The notes under the pieces were generated by a model, which was not told the origin of the DNA, searched no databases, and saw only the letters and a list, made by a program, of their open reading frames with translations. A stretch of DNA of 64,000 nucleotides, taken from positions 1,488,001 to 1,552,000 of the forward strand of contig CAVZZG010000003.1 in assembly GCA_963779685.1 (NCBI GenBank), read 5' to 3'. Numbering within the stretch: the stretch's first letter is position 1; each line of letters opens with the position of its first letter. Made by a program: the position numbers and the translations under genes. Positions 40,735 to 49,210 of the stretch are shown here, piece after piece. The stretch is from CAVZZG01 sp963779685 (GTDB taxonomy: Bacteria; Actinomycetota; Thermoleophilia; Gaiellales; F1-60-MAGs149).

Positions 40735-41357
40735 AGCCCCGCCTGCGAGGCGTCTCGCACGGCTATGCGTTCTTCGTCGCCCTGCTGGCAGGCGGCGCGC
40801 TCGTCGCGCTCGCCCCCACCGGCCGGGCCGCACTCGCGGCCGGCATCTACGCGGTCACGCTCGCCGGCCTGTTCGGTACGAGCGCGCTCTACCACCAGGT
40901 GACCTGGGCCCCCCGGGCGCGACGGTGGATGCGCCGGCTGGACCACGCCATGATCTTCCTGCTCGTCGCCGGCACGTACACGCCATTCGGCCTGCTCGTG
41001 TTCACCGGCGACCTCGGCACCGCGATCCTCGTCATCGTCTGGACAGGGGCGCTCGGCGGGGTCGTGCTCAGCCTGCTGTGGCCCGACGCGCCGCGATGGG
41101 TCACGGCAGGCGTCTACCTCGCGCTGGGCTGGGTCGCGGTCGCCGGCATGCCCCAGATGCTCGCCAACGCCGGCGTCGGCGCGGTGGTCCTGGTCGTCGT
41201 CGGCGGGGTTCTCTACAGCACGGGCGCAGTCGTGTACGCGCTCCGCCGCCCCGACCCCAGGCCCGCGGTGTTCGGCTACCACGAGCTGTTCCACCTGCTG
41301 GTGATCGCGGCGGCGGCCGCGCACTTCGCCGCCGTGGCGGGCTACGCCGTCGGCTGA
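40731..41357 (+). CDS. Hemolysin III/PAQR family membrane protein
   Basis: This 208-residue protein has seven predicted membrane helices and the conserved polar residues of the family: SALYHQV after helix 2, LDHAMIFLLVAGTYTP and the C-terminal YHELFHLLVIAAAAAHF, giving a zinc site of three histidines and an aspartate/serine as in adiponectin-receptor-like hydrolases. The bacterial role is uncertain (membrane lipid homeostasis has been proposed). It is coupled to the dioxygenase gene by a 4-bp overlap, and a methyltransferase starts 4 bp after its stop. Confidence 0.9.
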   Translation: MKPRLRGVSHGYAFFVALLAGGALVALAPTGRAALAAGIYAVTLAGLFGTSALYHQVTWAPRARRWMRRLDHAMIFLLVAGTYTPFGLLVFTGDLGTAILVIVWTGALGGVVLSLLWPDAPRWVTAGVYLALGWVAVAGMPQMLANAGVGAVVLVVVGGVLYSTGAVVYALRRPDPRPAVFGYHELFHLLVIAAAAAHFAAVAGYAVG

Positions 41358-41361
41358 CGTC

Positions 41362-42096
41362 GTGGCGCGGTACGACCACATCGGACGCGGGTACGCGGAG
41401 GTGCGCCGGCCCGATCCTCGCATCGCCCGCCAGGTCGAACGGGCGATCGGCGCAGGCGCCACGGTGGTCAACGTCGGGGCCGGGACAGGCTCGTACGAAC
41501 CGGCGGGCACCATCGTCGCCGTCGAGCCATCCGCGACGATGATCGCGCAGAGGCCGCCGGGCGCGGCGCCGTGCATCCAGGCGGCTGCGGAATCGCTGCC
41601 CTTCGACGACGGGGCGTTCGACGTGGCGCTCGCGATCCTGACGATCCATCACTGGTCCGACGTCGCGGCCGGCATCGCCGAGCTGCGGCGCGTCGCGCCG
41701 CGGCAGGTGGTCCTGACGTTCGACCCGGAGCTCACGGCCTCGTTCTGGCTGGCCCGCGACTACCTGCCGGCCGCCATCGCGCTCGACCGCGAGCGCGTCC
41801 CCGCGATCGAGACGGTGCGCACGGCACTCGGCGGCGCGCGGCTGGAGCCGGTGCTGGTCCCGCACGACTGCACGGACGGGTTCTTCGGGGCCTACTGGCG
41901 GCGGCCGGAGCGCTACCTGGAGCCGGGAGTCCGCGCCGGGATCTCGACCTGCGCGATGCTCGGCGACACCCTCGAGCCGGGTCTGGCGCGGCTGCGCGCC
42001 GACCTGGCCTCAGGCGCCTGGCGAGACCGGAACGCCGACCTGCTCGAGCTCGACGAGCTCGACGTCGGTTACCGGCTGCTCGTCGCCGGCTGGTAG
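41362..42096 (+). CDS. Class I SAM-dependent methyltransferase
   Basis: This 244-residue Rossmann methyltransferase has motif I VVNVGAGTGSYEP, the acidic strand VAVEPSATMIAQ, an adenine-site segment AAAESLPFDDGAFDVALAI and ILTIHHWSDV. It belongs to the broad methyltransf_11/UbiE-like group; the substrate is unknown. The GTG start sits 4 bp after the upstream stop. Its last 28 bases overlap the convergent AhpD-like gene. Confidence 0.85.
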   Translation: MARYDHIGRGYAEVRRPDPRIARQVERAIGAGATVVNVGAGTGSYEPAGTIVAVEPSATMIAQRPPGAAPCIQAAAESLPFDDGAFDVALAILTIHHWSDVAAGIAELRRVAPRQVVLTFDPELTASFWLARDYLPAAIALDRERVPAIETVRTALGGARLEPVLVPHDCTDGFFGAYWRRPERYLEPGVRAGISTCAMLGDTLEPGLARLRADLASGAWRDRNADLLELDELDVGYRLLVAGW

Positions 42097-42542
42097 TGGC
42101 CGGGCTCCATCCGGGTGGTGACACCTATCCGGTTCCAGGCGTTGATGACGACGATCGCCCAGATCAGGGCCGCCAGTTCCGGCTCGGGGAACTGCGCGGC
42201 GGCCTCCTCGTAGACCGCGTCCGGCGCGCCCGTGTCGGCGAGCAGCGTGACGGCCTCCGTCAGCGCCAGCGCGGCCCGCTCGCGGGGCGTGTAGAGCGGC
42301 GACTCACGCCAGGCGGAGAGCAGGTACAGCCGCTCTTCCGACTCGCCGGCCGCGCGCGCGTCCTTGGTGTGCATGTCGAGGCAGTACGCGCAGCCGTTCA
42401 GCTGCGACGCGCGGGTCTTGACGAGCTCGAGCAGCGGCGGGTCGAGGCCGAGGCGATGCGACTCGGCGTCCAGGCGGAGCATGGCCTTGTACGCCGTCGG
42501 CGCTGCCTGCTCGAGGTCGATGCGATGCGAGATGGTCGACAT
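42069..42542 (-). CDS. AhpD-like alkylhydroperoxidase (carboxymuconolactone decarboxylase family)
   Basis: This 157-residue all-helical protein has the AhpD core KTRASQLNGCAYCLDMHTKDAR, with the redox CxxC, the downstream histidine and an upstream glutamate, as in YbfA/AhpD-like peroxidases. It would reduce peroxides with electrons from a thiol partner. The minus strand carries TAGGCT (42554-42549) six bases before the ATG. It is divergent from the second alcohol dehydrogenase; starts are 37 bp apart. Confidence 0.9.
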   Translation of the reverse strand: MSTISHRIDLEQAAPTAYKAMLRLDAESHRLGLDPPLLELVKTRASQLNGCAYCLDMHTKDARAAGESEERLYLLSAWRESPLYTPRERAALALTEAVTLLADTGAPDAVYEEAAAQFPEPELAALIWAIVVINAWNRIGVTTRMEPGHYQPATSSR

Positions 42543-42548
42543 CCCTGG

Positions 42549-42569
42549 AGCCTACTCGTGAGGTACCCT
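42549..42569. promoter_or_regulatory. Divergent -10 boxes of the AhpD-like and dehydrogenase genes
   Basis: TAGGCT (minus strand, 42554-42549) is six bases from the AhpD-like ATG. TACCCT (plus strand, 42564-42569) is ten bases from the dehydrogenase ATG. Confidence 0.45.
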
Positions 42570-42579
42570 GGCCGCGCAG

Positions 42580-43536
42580 ATGCGCGCGATCGTCTTCGAC
42601 GGACCGGGCCTGCCGCTCCGGATGGAGGAGCGGGCGACGCCCGTGGCCGGCCCCGGTCAGGTGCTGATGCAGGTCCGGGCCTGCGGCATCTGCCGCACCG
42701 ACCTGCACCTGCTCGACGGCGAGGTCGCCATCGCGGCGCCGCCTCGGGTGCTCGGGCACCAGATCGTCGGCGAGGTCGTCGGCGACGGCCGGCGGGTCGG
42801 TGTCCCGTGGCTCGGCTGGACGTGCGGGAGGTGCCGCTTCTGTACGAGCGGCCGGGAGAACCTCTGCCCGTCGGCGCGGTTCACCGGTCGCGACCTCGAC
42901 GGCGGGTTCGCCGACTACGCGGTCGCGGACGAGCGGTTCTGCTTCCCGATCCCGCCCGGGTACCCCGACGACCAGGCCGCGCCGCTGCTCTGCGCCGGCC
43001 TCATCGGCTACCGGTCGCTGCGGATGTGCGGCGATGCGGCGACGCTCGGCCTGTACGGGTTCGGCGCGGCCGCGCACATCCTGATCCAGGTGGCCCGGCA
43101 CCAGGGCCGGCGAGTGTTCGCCTTCACCCGGCCAGGCGATGACGCCGCCCAGGCGCTGGCGCGCGATCTCGGCGCGGCCTGGGCGGGCGCGTCCGGGGAG
43201 GCGCCGCCCGAGCCGCTCGACGCCGCGATCATCTTCGCGCCCGACGGCGCCCTCGTCCCCGAGGCCCTCAGGCGGCTCACCCCGGGCGGCACGGTGGTCT
43301 GCGGCGGCATCCACATGTCCGACATCCCGGGCTTCCCGTACGCCGGCCTCTGGGAGGAGCGGAGCATCCGATCGGTGGCGAACCTGACCCGCCTCGACGC
43401 CGAGGAGTTCCTCGCGCTCGTTCCGGCCATACCGGTCGAGACGAGGGTCACCGCGTACTCGCTCGAGCGCACCGCTGAGGCGCTCGACGACCTGCGCCAC
43501 GGCAGGTTCACCGGCGCGGCCGTCATCGTCCCGTGA
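42580..43536 (+). CDS. Zinc-binding alcohol dehydrogenase family protein
   Basis: This 318-residue MDR protein has catalytic zinc ligands in GICRTDLHLLDG and LGHQIVGEV, structural cysteines in TCGRCRFCTSGRENLC, and a nucleotide site LYGFGAAAHILIQVA (a GxGxxA variant). It is close to the AdhA/YahK-like group acting on short primary alcohols or aldehydes. It is shorter than the first dehydrogenase of the window and lacks its class III insertions. It is monocistronic, with bioY 56 bp downstream. Confidence 0.88.
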   Translation: MRAIVFDGPGLPLRMEERATPVAGPGQVLMQVRACGICRTDLHLLDGEVAIAAPPRVLGHQIVGEVVGDGRRVGVPWLGWTCGRCRFCTSGRENLCPSARFTGRDLDGGFADYAVADERFCFPIPPGYPDDQAAPLLCAGLIGYRSLRMCGDAATLGLYGFGAAAHILIQVARHQGRRVFAFTRPGDDAAQALARDLGAAWAGASGEAPPEPLDAAIIFAPDGALVPEALRRLTPGGTVVCGGIHMSDIPGFPYAGLWEERSIRSVANLTRLDAEEFLALVPAIPVETRVTAYSLERTAEALDDLRHGRFTGAAVIVP

Positions 43537-43592
43537 CCTGCCGCGGCCGGAGCTGACGCACTCGGCCTCCCGTCGCCATACGCTATGCGGCC

Positions 43593-44201
43593 ATGTCGAC
43601 GATCGCCCAGCCACTCACGCTCCGCCAGGCAGTCGTCCCGCGCACGAACGTCGCCGTCGAGGCGCTGCTCGTCGCCGGCGGGATCCTCTTCATCGCGGCC
43701 AGCGCCCAGGTCTCGATCCCCCTGTGGTTCACGCCGGTGCCGATCACCGGCCAGACCTTCTCGGTACTGCTGGTCGGATCCGCATACGGGGCGATGCGCG
43801 GCGGCATCACGCTGCTCGGCTACCTCGCAGCCGGCATCGCCGGTCTGCCGTTCTATGCCGAGGGGGCGTCCGGGTGGGACGTCCTGACCGGCTTCACCGG
43901 CGGCTACCTCGTCGGCATGCTGGCGGCGGCGGTGCTCACCGGCCTGCTCGCGCAGCATCGCTGGGATCGCCGGTTCGCGACCGCGACGTCGAGCATGCTG
44001 TCCGGCAACGTCCTGATCTACGCACTCGGCCTGCCGTGGCTCGCGTACAAGCTCGGCGAGGCCGGGTTCCCGAACGGCCTGAACGCGACCCTCGAGGCCG
44101 GGCTCTATCCGTTCATCGTGGGCGACCTGCTGAAGCTGTACCTCGCGGCGGCGCTCCTGCCGGCGGCGTGGCGGCTCGTGAAGCGCACCACCAACCGCTG
44201 A
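43593..44201 (+). CDS. bioY: Biotin transporter BioY (ECF S component)
   Basis: This 202-residue protein has six hydrophobic segments and the BioY pattern: QVSIPLWFTPVPITGQTFSVLL, GSAYGAMRGG and LLGYLAAGIAGLPFY, with YLVGMLAAAV and PFIVGDLLKLYLAA near the C terminus. It binds biotin and works with an energizing module (EcfT and EcfA) not present here, or alone. TACGCT lies eight bases before the ATG. No BirA operator was recognised. It is followed at once by the Zur-type regulator. Confidence 0.93.
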   Translation: MSTIAQPLTLRQAVVPRTNVAVEALLVAGGILFIAASAQVSIPLWFTPVPITGQTFSVLLVGSAYGAMRGGITLLGYLAAGIAGLPFYAEGASGWDVLTGFTGGYLVGMLAAAVLTGLLAQHRWDRRFATATSSMLSGNVLIYALGLPWLAYKLGEAGFPNGLNATLEAGLYPFIVGDLLKLYLAAALLPAAWRLVKRTTNR

Positions 44202-44213
44202 GAGTGATTCTCG
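44199..44213. promoter_or_regulatory. Fur/Zur-type operator upstream of the regulator gene
   Basis: TGAGAGT-G-ATTCTCG forms a 7-1-7 imperfect inverted repeat like Fur-superfamily boxes (TGATAAT-n-ATTATCA class). It abuts the regulator's TACGAT -10 box at 44216-44221, so the regulator probably controls itself. Confidence 0.5.
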
Positions 44214-44228
44214 TCTACGATGGGCGGC

Positions 44229-44678
44229 GTGGGTACCACCGCCTGGCATGAGCACGCCACCCGTTCGCTCGCACGCGAAGGGTACCGATCCGGTGCGGCT
44301 CGCCTGCGGGTCGTCGACGCGCTAGCCCGGCGCGACTGCTGCGCGACGGCGCAGGAGATCGCCGACGACCTCCGCGACGGCGACCGGCGCGTGGGCATCG
44401 CGAGCGTGTACCGGGCGCTCGAACTGCTCGACCGGCTCGGGCTCGTCCACCGGCTCGACGTCGGCGACGGCACGGCCCGCTACGAGGCTGCGTTGGCCGG
44501 CGGCGAGCACCACCACCACGTCGTCTGCGATCGCTGCGGCCGCGTCGAGCAGTTCAGCGACGCCGCCCTCGAACGAGCCATCGCGGCGCTGTCCGAACGG
44601 CTGGACTACGCCATCGACGAGCACGACGTCACCCTACGTGGCGCATGCCCGCAGTGCCGGGCGTCCGCAGCGTCGTGA
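44229..44678 (+). CDS. zur: Fur-family metalloregulator, probably Zur
   Basis: This 149-residue protein has the Fur winged helix (RLRVVDALARRDCCATAQEI, SVYRALELLDRLGLVHRLDVG) and the dimer domain with GEHHHHVVCDRCGRVEQF and a second CxxC (CPQC), the structural zinc site. Adjacent genes on the other strand encode a zinc-type ABC importer, which favours Zur over Fur. The GTG at 44229 is preferred over ATG at 44220 because TACGAT at 44216-44221 overlaps that ATG and would start the mRNA at the GTG. Its 3' end overlaps the convergent permease gene by 50 bp. Confidence 0.85.
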   Translation: MGTTAWHEHATRSLAREGYRSGAARLRVVDALARRDCCATAQEIADDLRDGDRRVGIASVYRALELLDRLGLVHRLDVGDGTARYEAALAGGEHHHHVVCDRCGRVEQFSDAALERAIAALSERLDYAIDEHDVTLRGACPQCRASAAS

Positions 44679-45480
44679 CCGCCAGCGCGACCGCGTAGGC
44701 GCCGACCATGCAGAGGGCGATCGATGCCCCGGCTGCCACGTCGGCGTAGTACGAGATGAACAGGCCGGCGACCCCGGCTGTGGCGCCCATGATCGCGCCG
44801 AACGCCATCATCGCCGGCACGCGGTGGCACAGCACCCGTGCAGTGGCTGCCGGACCGACCAGGGCGGCAACCACCAGCAGCGTCCCCAGCGCCTGGATGC
44901 CGACCAGGACGGCAGCCGCGACGAGCACCAGCAACGCGGCCTCGACGGGTCGCGGCCGCACCCCCAGCGCCCTGGCTCCCGACCGGTCGAAGCCGACGAC
45001 GAGCAGCCGCCCGTGCAGGGCCGCGAGCGCGGCCAGGATCGCCGCCGATATCAGGGCCGTCCGGGCAAGGTCGCGGGTCGAGACCGCCAGCACGTCGCCG
45101 AACAGGAGCCCTTCGAGCCCTGGCGGCGCGGACGGCGACAGCGCCAGCAGCACGCCGAGCCCGAAGCCGCTCGTGATCACGACCCCGACGGACGTGTCGC
45201 GGTCGAGGCCCGCGATGCCGGCCGACGCTGCGATCGCGATGGCGGCGAAGCCGAGCCCAACCGCGCCGCCGGCGATCAGCGGCAGCCCGATCAGCGCTGC
45301 GACCACGAGCCCCGGGAACATGCCGTGGGCAAGGCTCTCGGCGCTGTACGAGATGCCGAAGAGCACGATCCAGCAGCCGAGCACGCCGCCGACGGCGCCG
45401 ACCAGGACCATCTCGGCCAGCGCGTGCTGCATGAAGCCGTAGTGCACCGGCGCGGCGATCCAGTGCCAGACCTCAGCCAT
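44629..45480 (-). CDS. znuB: Zinc/manganese-type ABC permease (ZnuB-like)
   Basis: This 283-residue permease of the ABC-3 family has about eight membrane segments with conserved EMVLVGAVGGVLGCWIVLFG and the C-terminal GIQALGTLLVVAALVGPAATA. It starts MAEVWHWIAAPVHYGFMQ and overlaps the ATPase stop by 8 bp. A second permease domain sits in the fused protein upstream, so the transporter could use a heterodimeric channel. The gene name is given by family and context; manganese transport is not excluded. Confidence 0.88.
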   Translation of the reverse strand: MAEVWHWIAAPVHYGFMQHALAEMVLVGAVGGVLGCWIVLFGISYSAESLAHGMFPGLVVAALIGLPLIAGGAVGLGFAAIAIAASAGIAGLDRDTSVGVVITSGFGLGVLLALSPSAPPGLEGLLFGDVLAVSTRDLARTALISAAILAALAALHGRLLVVGFDRSGARALGVRPRPVEAALLVLVAAAVLVGIQALGTLLVVAALVGPAATARVLCHRVPAMMAFGAIMGATAGVAGLFISYYADVAAGASIALCMVGAYAVALAVTTLRTPGTAGMRHVG

Positions 45481-46222
45481 GGTCGTGGCCGTGGTGGTGC
45501 GGTGGCAGGATGGCCCGCGGCCCCTCGCCCGGAATGGACACGATCTCGCCGCCGTACGTCTCCTCGAGCACGCCCGCGGTGAGCACGCCCCGGTCGCCGA
45601 AGGCGACCTGCCGGTGGTTGAGGCAGAGCACCCGGTCGAAGCGGGCTGCCTGCTCGACATCGTGAGTGGCGATCAGCACGGCCCTGCCCTCGCTGCCGAG
45701 CCGGTCGATCAGCGCTTCCAGCACCTCGGCGCTGGCCTGATCGACGCCGGTAAACGGCTCGTCGAGCAGCACGATCCGGCCGTCCTGCGCAAGGGCGCGG
45801 GCCACCAGCACCCGCTGGCGCTGGCCTCCGGACAGCTCCCCGAACAACCGGCCGGCACGATCGGCCAGCCCGACGGCGGCGAGCGCGGCGAGCGCGGTCC
45901 GCCGCTCCCGGCGGCCGGGGCGCCGCCACCAGGGCATGCCCGGCACCGACCCCATCAGGGCCACGTCGAGTGCCGACACCGGGTAGTCGAGGCGCGACCG
46001 CTCGGTCTGCGGGACGATGCTGACCGTCGCCGTGATCCGGAGTTCACCCGCCAGCGGCGCGAGCTCCCTCGTGAGGAGGCGGAACAACGTCGACTTGCCG
46101 CCGCCGTTCGGGCCGAGCACGCCGACCCGCTGGCCGGGCAGCACCTCGAACGACAGGCCGTCGAGCACCGGCCCGGCGTCGTACCCGGCGCTGACCCCGC
46201 GAGCCTCGATCACGGCCGTCAT
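45473..46222 (-). CDS. znuC: Zinc-type ABC ATPase with histidine-rich tail (ZnuC-like)
   Basis: This 249-residue ATPase has Walker A GPNGGGKST, signature LSGGQRQR, Walker B IVLLDEPFTGVD and switch histidine ATHD. The protein ends HHHGHDHG, a metal-chelating tail that fits zinc handling, since such tails occur in zinc transporters. The ATG overlaps the fused permease-binding protein gene by 4 bp (ATGA), and the stop overlaps the ZnuB-like gene, so all three are one operon transcribed away from the Zur-like site. Confidence 0.9.
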   Translation of the reverse strand: MTAVIEARGVSAGYDAGPVLDGLSFEVLPGQRVGVLGPNGGGKSTLFRLLTRELAPLAGELRITATVSIVPQTERSRLDYPVSALDVALMGSVPGMPWWRRPGRRERRTALAALAAVGLADRAGRLFGELSGGQRQRVLVARALAQDGRIVLLDEPFTGVDQASAEVLEALIDRLGSEGRAVLIATHDVEQAARFDRVLCLNHRQVAFGDRGVLTAGVLEETYGGEIVSIPGEGPRAILPPHHHGHDHG

Positions 46223-47940
46223 GACGCCGCGCACCGCCGCGTCCCGCCGCTGAAGCCGCGCGCCATGGCATCGGCATTGGCGGCCTCCATGCCGAGATAC
46301 GTCGCCCCGGCCGATCCGGCCGGGCCCAGCGCGTCGCCGTACAGCGACAGGTCCGCCCGGGCGCCCGTCTCGGAGGCGATCTGCTCGGCGAGCTTCGGGT
46401 TGAGCGATGTCTCGGGGAAGATCGCGCGCACGTGCTGGCGGTCGATGAGGTCGATCAGCGCCGCGAGGTCGCCGGCCGCCGGCTGGGCCTGTGTGGTGCT
46501 GGACGGAATGACGGCGCCGATGACGTCGATGCCGTAGCGGGCCGCGAAGTAGCCGAACGCATCGTGATCGGAGACCAGCCGGCGCTCCGCAGGCGGGATG
46601 GCGGCCATGCACGCGGCGATCGACCGGTCGAGGGCGTCCAGCCTGACCCGGTATGCCGCGGCGTTGGCCGCGAAGGTGGCGGCGGCGGCCGGGTCGGCCG
46701 CGCTGAGTGCGTCCCTGACCGCGTTCACGGCCGCCACGGCGTTGCGCGGGTCGTGCCACCAGTGGGGATCACCCGGCCGGCGGACGGGCGCGGCGGCACC
46801 GAGGTCGACCACCGCCGGCGAGCCGCCGGCTTCGGCGATGACCTTGCTCATCCAGCCGTCGAGGCCGAGGCCGCTGGTGAACGCGACCGCCGCGCGGGCC
46901 GTGGCGGTGACGTCGTCGGGTCGCGGCTCGTAGTCGTGCGGATCACTGTTCGGCGCGAGGATCTGGTGGACGGCAACCGCGTCGCCGCCGACGTTGCGCA
47001 CGATGTCACCGAGCTGCGTGGTCGTCGCGACCACCACCGGCCGGCCACTGTCGGCGGCGCGAGTCCCGCCGCAGCCCGCGAACGCACCTCCCACGACGAT
47101 CGCCACCGCGATCGCCGCGGTCGCCGGCCGCCGGACGACGGGCCGTAGCCGACGCAGCAGCGCCGCGGTTGCGAAGACGACGCCCGCGCAGACCGCGATC
47201 GTGGCCCCGGGCGGCGTGTTGGTGCGAACCGCAAGCCACAGGCCGGCGATGCCCTCGACGATGACGAGCACCACGGCACCGGCCTGCCAGCGCAGACGAT
47301 GCGACGTCCAGAGCCTGACCGTCGCCGCGGGCACGACCAGCAGGGCCGTGGCCAGCAGCGCACCGAGCGCCGCCAGCGACGCGACGACCGTGGCGGCCAC
47401 GAGCACCACCAGTGCCGCGTCCGAGCCCGCCGACCGCAGGCCCATGGAACGGGCCGCGCCGGGGTCGAAGCCCACGGCCAGCCAGCGCGGGCCCAGGAAC
47501 ATCGTTGCCAGCAGTGCGATCGTGCTGACGGCGGCCGCCAGCAGGAGATCATCGCGACCGATGACGAGCAGGCTGCCGAACAGCAGCGTGTCGACCGTGC
47601 CGCTGGAGTGGAAGACGTTGCTGGCAAGCACCACGCCACCGGCCAGTGCCGCGGCGAGCACGAGTGCGGTCAGGCTGTCGTAGCCGGCGCGCGGCCGGCG
47701 CGCGAGCCGCTCGATGCCGAACGCGAACAGCATCGCGGCGGCGAACGCGCCCACCTGCGGTGAGAACGCGAGGCCGTCGGCGATCACCAGCCCGGGGAAG
47801 GCAGCGGTGCCGACGGCATGGGCGTAGAAGGCCAGGCCGCGCATCACGATCCACGTCCCGAGCACGCCGGCCGCACCGGACAGGAGCACCACCTCGAGCA
47901 CCCCGCGCTGGGCGAAGGCGAGGTGGAACGCGTCCGGCAT
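46219..47940 (-). CDS. Fused ABC-3 permease and zinc-binding protein (ZnuB-ZnuA)
   Basis: The 573-residue product has an ABC-3 permease half (about 1-270) and a solute-binding half (about 300-573). They are joined by a hydrophobic segment ending AFAGCGG with Cys290, which looks like the signal and lipobox of a free ZnuA. The binding half has TTTQLGDIVRNVGGD and the metal histidines in DPHDYEPRPDD, PHWWHDPRN and SDHDAFGYF, plus FPETSLNPKLAEQIA. No ATG, GTG or TTG near the junction would allow a separate protein. It would bring a tethered binding protein to its own channel. TAGATT lies six bases before the ATG within an operator-like inverted repeat. Confidence 0.87.
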   Translation of the reverse strand: MPDAFHLAFAQRGVLEVVLLSGAAGVLGTWIVMRGLAFYAHAVGTAAFPGLVIADGLAFSPQVGAFAAAMLFAFGIERLARRPRAGYDSLTALVLAAALAGGVVLASNVFHSSGTVDTLLFGSLLVIGRDDLLLAAAVSTIALLATMFLGPRWLAVGFDPGAARSMGLRSAGSDAALVVLVAATVVASLAALGALLATALLVVPAATVRLWTSHRLRWQAGAVVLVIVEGIAGLWLAVRTNTPPGATIAVCAGVVFATAALLRRLRPVVRRPATAAIAVAIVVGGAFAGCGGTRAADSGRPVVVATTTQLGDIVRNVGGDAVAVHQILAPNSDPHDYEPRPDDVTATARAAVAFTSGLGLDGWMSKVIAEAGGSPAVVDLGAAAPVRRPGDPHWWHDPRNAVAAVNAVRDALSAADPAAAATFAANAAAYRVRLDALDRSIAACMAAIPPAERRLVSDHDAFGYFAARYGIDVIGAVIPSSTTQAQPAAGDLAALIDLIDRQHVRAIFPETSLNPKLAEQIASETGARADLSLYGDALGPAGSAGATYLGMEAANADAMARGFSGGTRRCAAS

Positions 47941-47942
47941 GT

Positions 47943-47963
47943 TGAGAATCTAACCGATACTCA
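47943..47963. promoter_or_regulatory. Operator-like inverted repeat over the zinc operon promoter
   Basis: TGAGAATC-N5-GATACTCA is an inverted repeat with one mismatch. It overlaps the minus-strand -10 box TAGATT (47952-47947). Its TGAGAAT half-site matches the half-site before the Zur-type gene, although the spacing is longer than a classical 7-1-7 Fur box. Repression by Zur would block initiation directly. Confidence 0.45.
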
Positions 47964-47975
47964 TTCGCATTGCTA

Positions 47976-49178
47976 TCACTCGGCGACCTCGAGCCGCTCG
48001 AGCGGCGAGAGCTCACCGCGTGCTCGACGACGTGCGGCGGACAGCTGATCGCCGGCGATGGCGCCCACGAGTACGAGCAGCAGCAGCGTCGCCAGCGTCA
48101 GCGCCGCCATCCTCGTGCCGATCAGGCCGATGGCGACGCAGACGAGCGCGGCCGTGAGGCGCTTCCGGCTCAGGGAGCCCGCCATCCGCAGACGGAAGAG
48201 CACGTGGGCGAACAGGTAGAGAGCCGGTCCGGCGACCACCGCGGCCACCTCGGCGGCAGGCAGGCGATCGCTGGGCCGCTCGATCACGAGCGCGTCGCCG
48301 ACCGCAGCGACGATGATCGCGGCGACCATGACGGCATGGAGGTAGGTGTAGCCGTCGCGGGCGAGCGCCGTGCGGTTCGGGGCGAGCTCGAGTCGGCGCT
48401 GGGCGATCCCTGCGACGTAGTCGAAGTAGAGCCACCAGAAGGCAGCCGACGCGAGGAACGCGACCGCCAGCGCCACGAGCCGCGAGGGCCGGAGCGCGAG
48501 CTCGGAGGTCGTCGCGCCGGTGACGACGATCGACTCGCCGAGCGCGATGATGATGAACAGCTGGAATCGCTCCGCGAAGTGGGCGGTCTCGACCTGCCAG
48601 GTGTCACCATCGAGGCGCGGGCGGCCGGGGAGCCAGTAGAGCAGTAGCGGCGCGGAGTAGTCGATCAGCAGCGCGATCAGCCAGAGCCACACCCGGGTCT
48701 GTCCGGTCGCGATCCCGCCGGCGATCCAGAACGCGCCCGCGGCGAGGAACCAGATGAGGATGCGGGCGGCGCGCTGTCGCTCGAGCGACCCCTTCGTGCC
48801 GGCGATGAAGGTGAGGAACAGGTGCCGGCCGACCTGGATCGCGACGTAGGCTGAGGCGAAGAGGAGCCCGTGCGCCCCGAACGCGCCCGGGATCGCGACC
48901 GCCATCACGAGCGTGAGCAGCATGATCGCGATCAGCAGCCCGCGCACGGCGACCGAGTCCGGGTCGAGCTCGTTGGTGACCCAGGTGGTGTAGTTCCACG
49001 CCCACCAGACGACGAGCATCAGCATGGTCGCGTGGCCGGCGCCGGTCCACGTGAGGTGATGGAGCAGCAGGTGCGAGACCTGCGTGACCGCGAAGACGAA
49101 GACGAGGTCGTAGAACAGCTCGACGGCCGTCGCTCGCTGCTCCTCCCCGCTATCCCGGTCACGCTGGAACCTGGCCAC
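47976..49178 (-). CDS. ltrA: Low-temperature-requirement A (LtrA) family membrane protein
   Basis: This 400-residue protein has about ten membrane helices and the LtrA hallmarks VELFYDLVFVFAVTQ at the N terminus, VVWWAWNYTTWVTNELDPD, HFAERFQLFIIIALGESIV and AAFWWLYFDYV. LtrA was found in Listeria as needed for growth at low temperature; its biochemical role is unknown. The GTG start lies six bases after TAGCGT. It is divergent from denD, with 32 bp between start codons. Confidence 0.92.
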   Translation of the reverse strand: MARFQRDRDSGEEQRATAVELFYDLVFVFAVTQVSHLLLHHLTWTGAGHATMLMLVVWWAWNYTTWVTNELDPDSVAVRGLLIAIMLLTLVMAVAIPGAFGAHGLLFASAYVAIQVGRHLFLTFIAGTKGSLERQRAARILIWFLAAGAFWIAGGIATGQTRVWLWLIALLIDYSAPLLLYWLPGRPRLDGDTWQVETAHFAERFQLFIIIALGESIVVTGATTSELALRPSRLVALAVAFLASAAFWWLYFDYVAGIAQRRLELAPNRTALARDGYTYLHAVMVAAIIVAAVGDALVIERPSDRLPAAEVAAVVAGPALYLFAHVLFRLRMAGSLSRKRLTAALVCVAIGLIGTRMAALTLATLLLLVLVGAIAGDQLSAARRRARGELSPLERLEVAE

Positions 49179-49184
49179 GCACGA

Positions 49185-49204
49185 ACGCTACCTGCCTCTA
49201 TGGT
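49185..49204. promoter_or_regulatory. Divergent leaderless promoters of ltrA and the epimerase gene
   Basis: TAGCGT (minus strand, 49190-49185) is six bases from the ltrA GTG. TATGGT (plus strand, 49199-49204) is six bases from the epimerase GTG. The boxes are 8 bp apart in a 32-bp gap. Confidence 0.5.
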
Positions 49205-49210
49205 TCCGGC

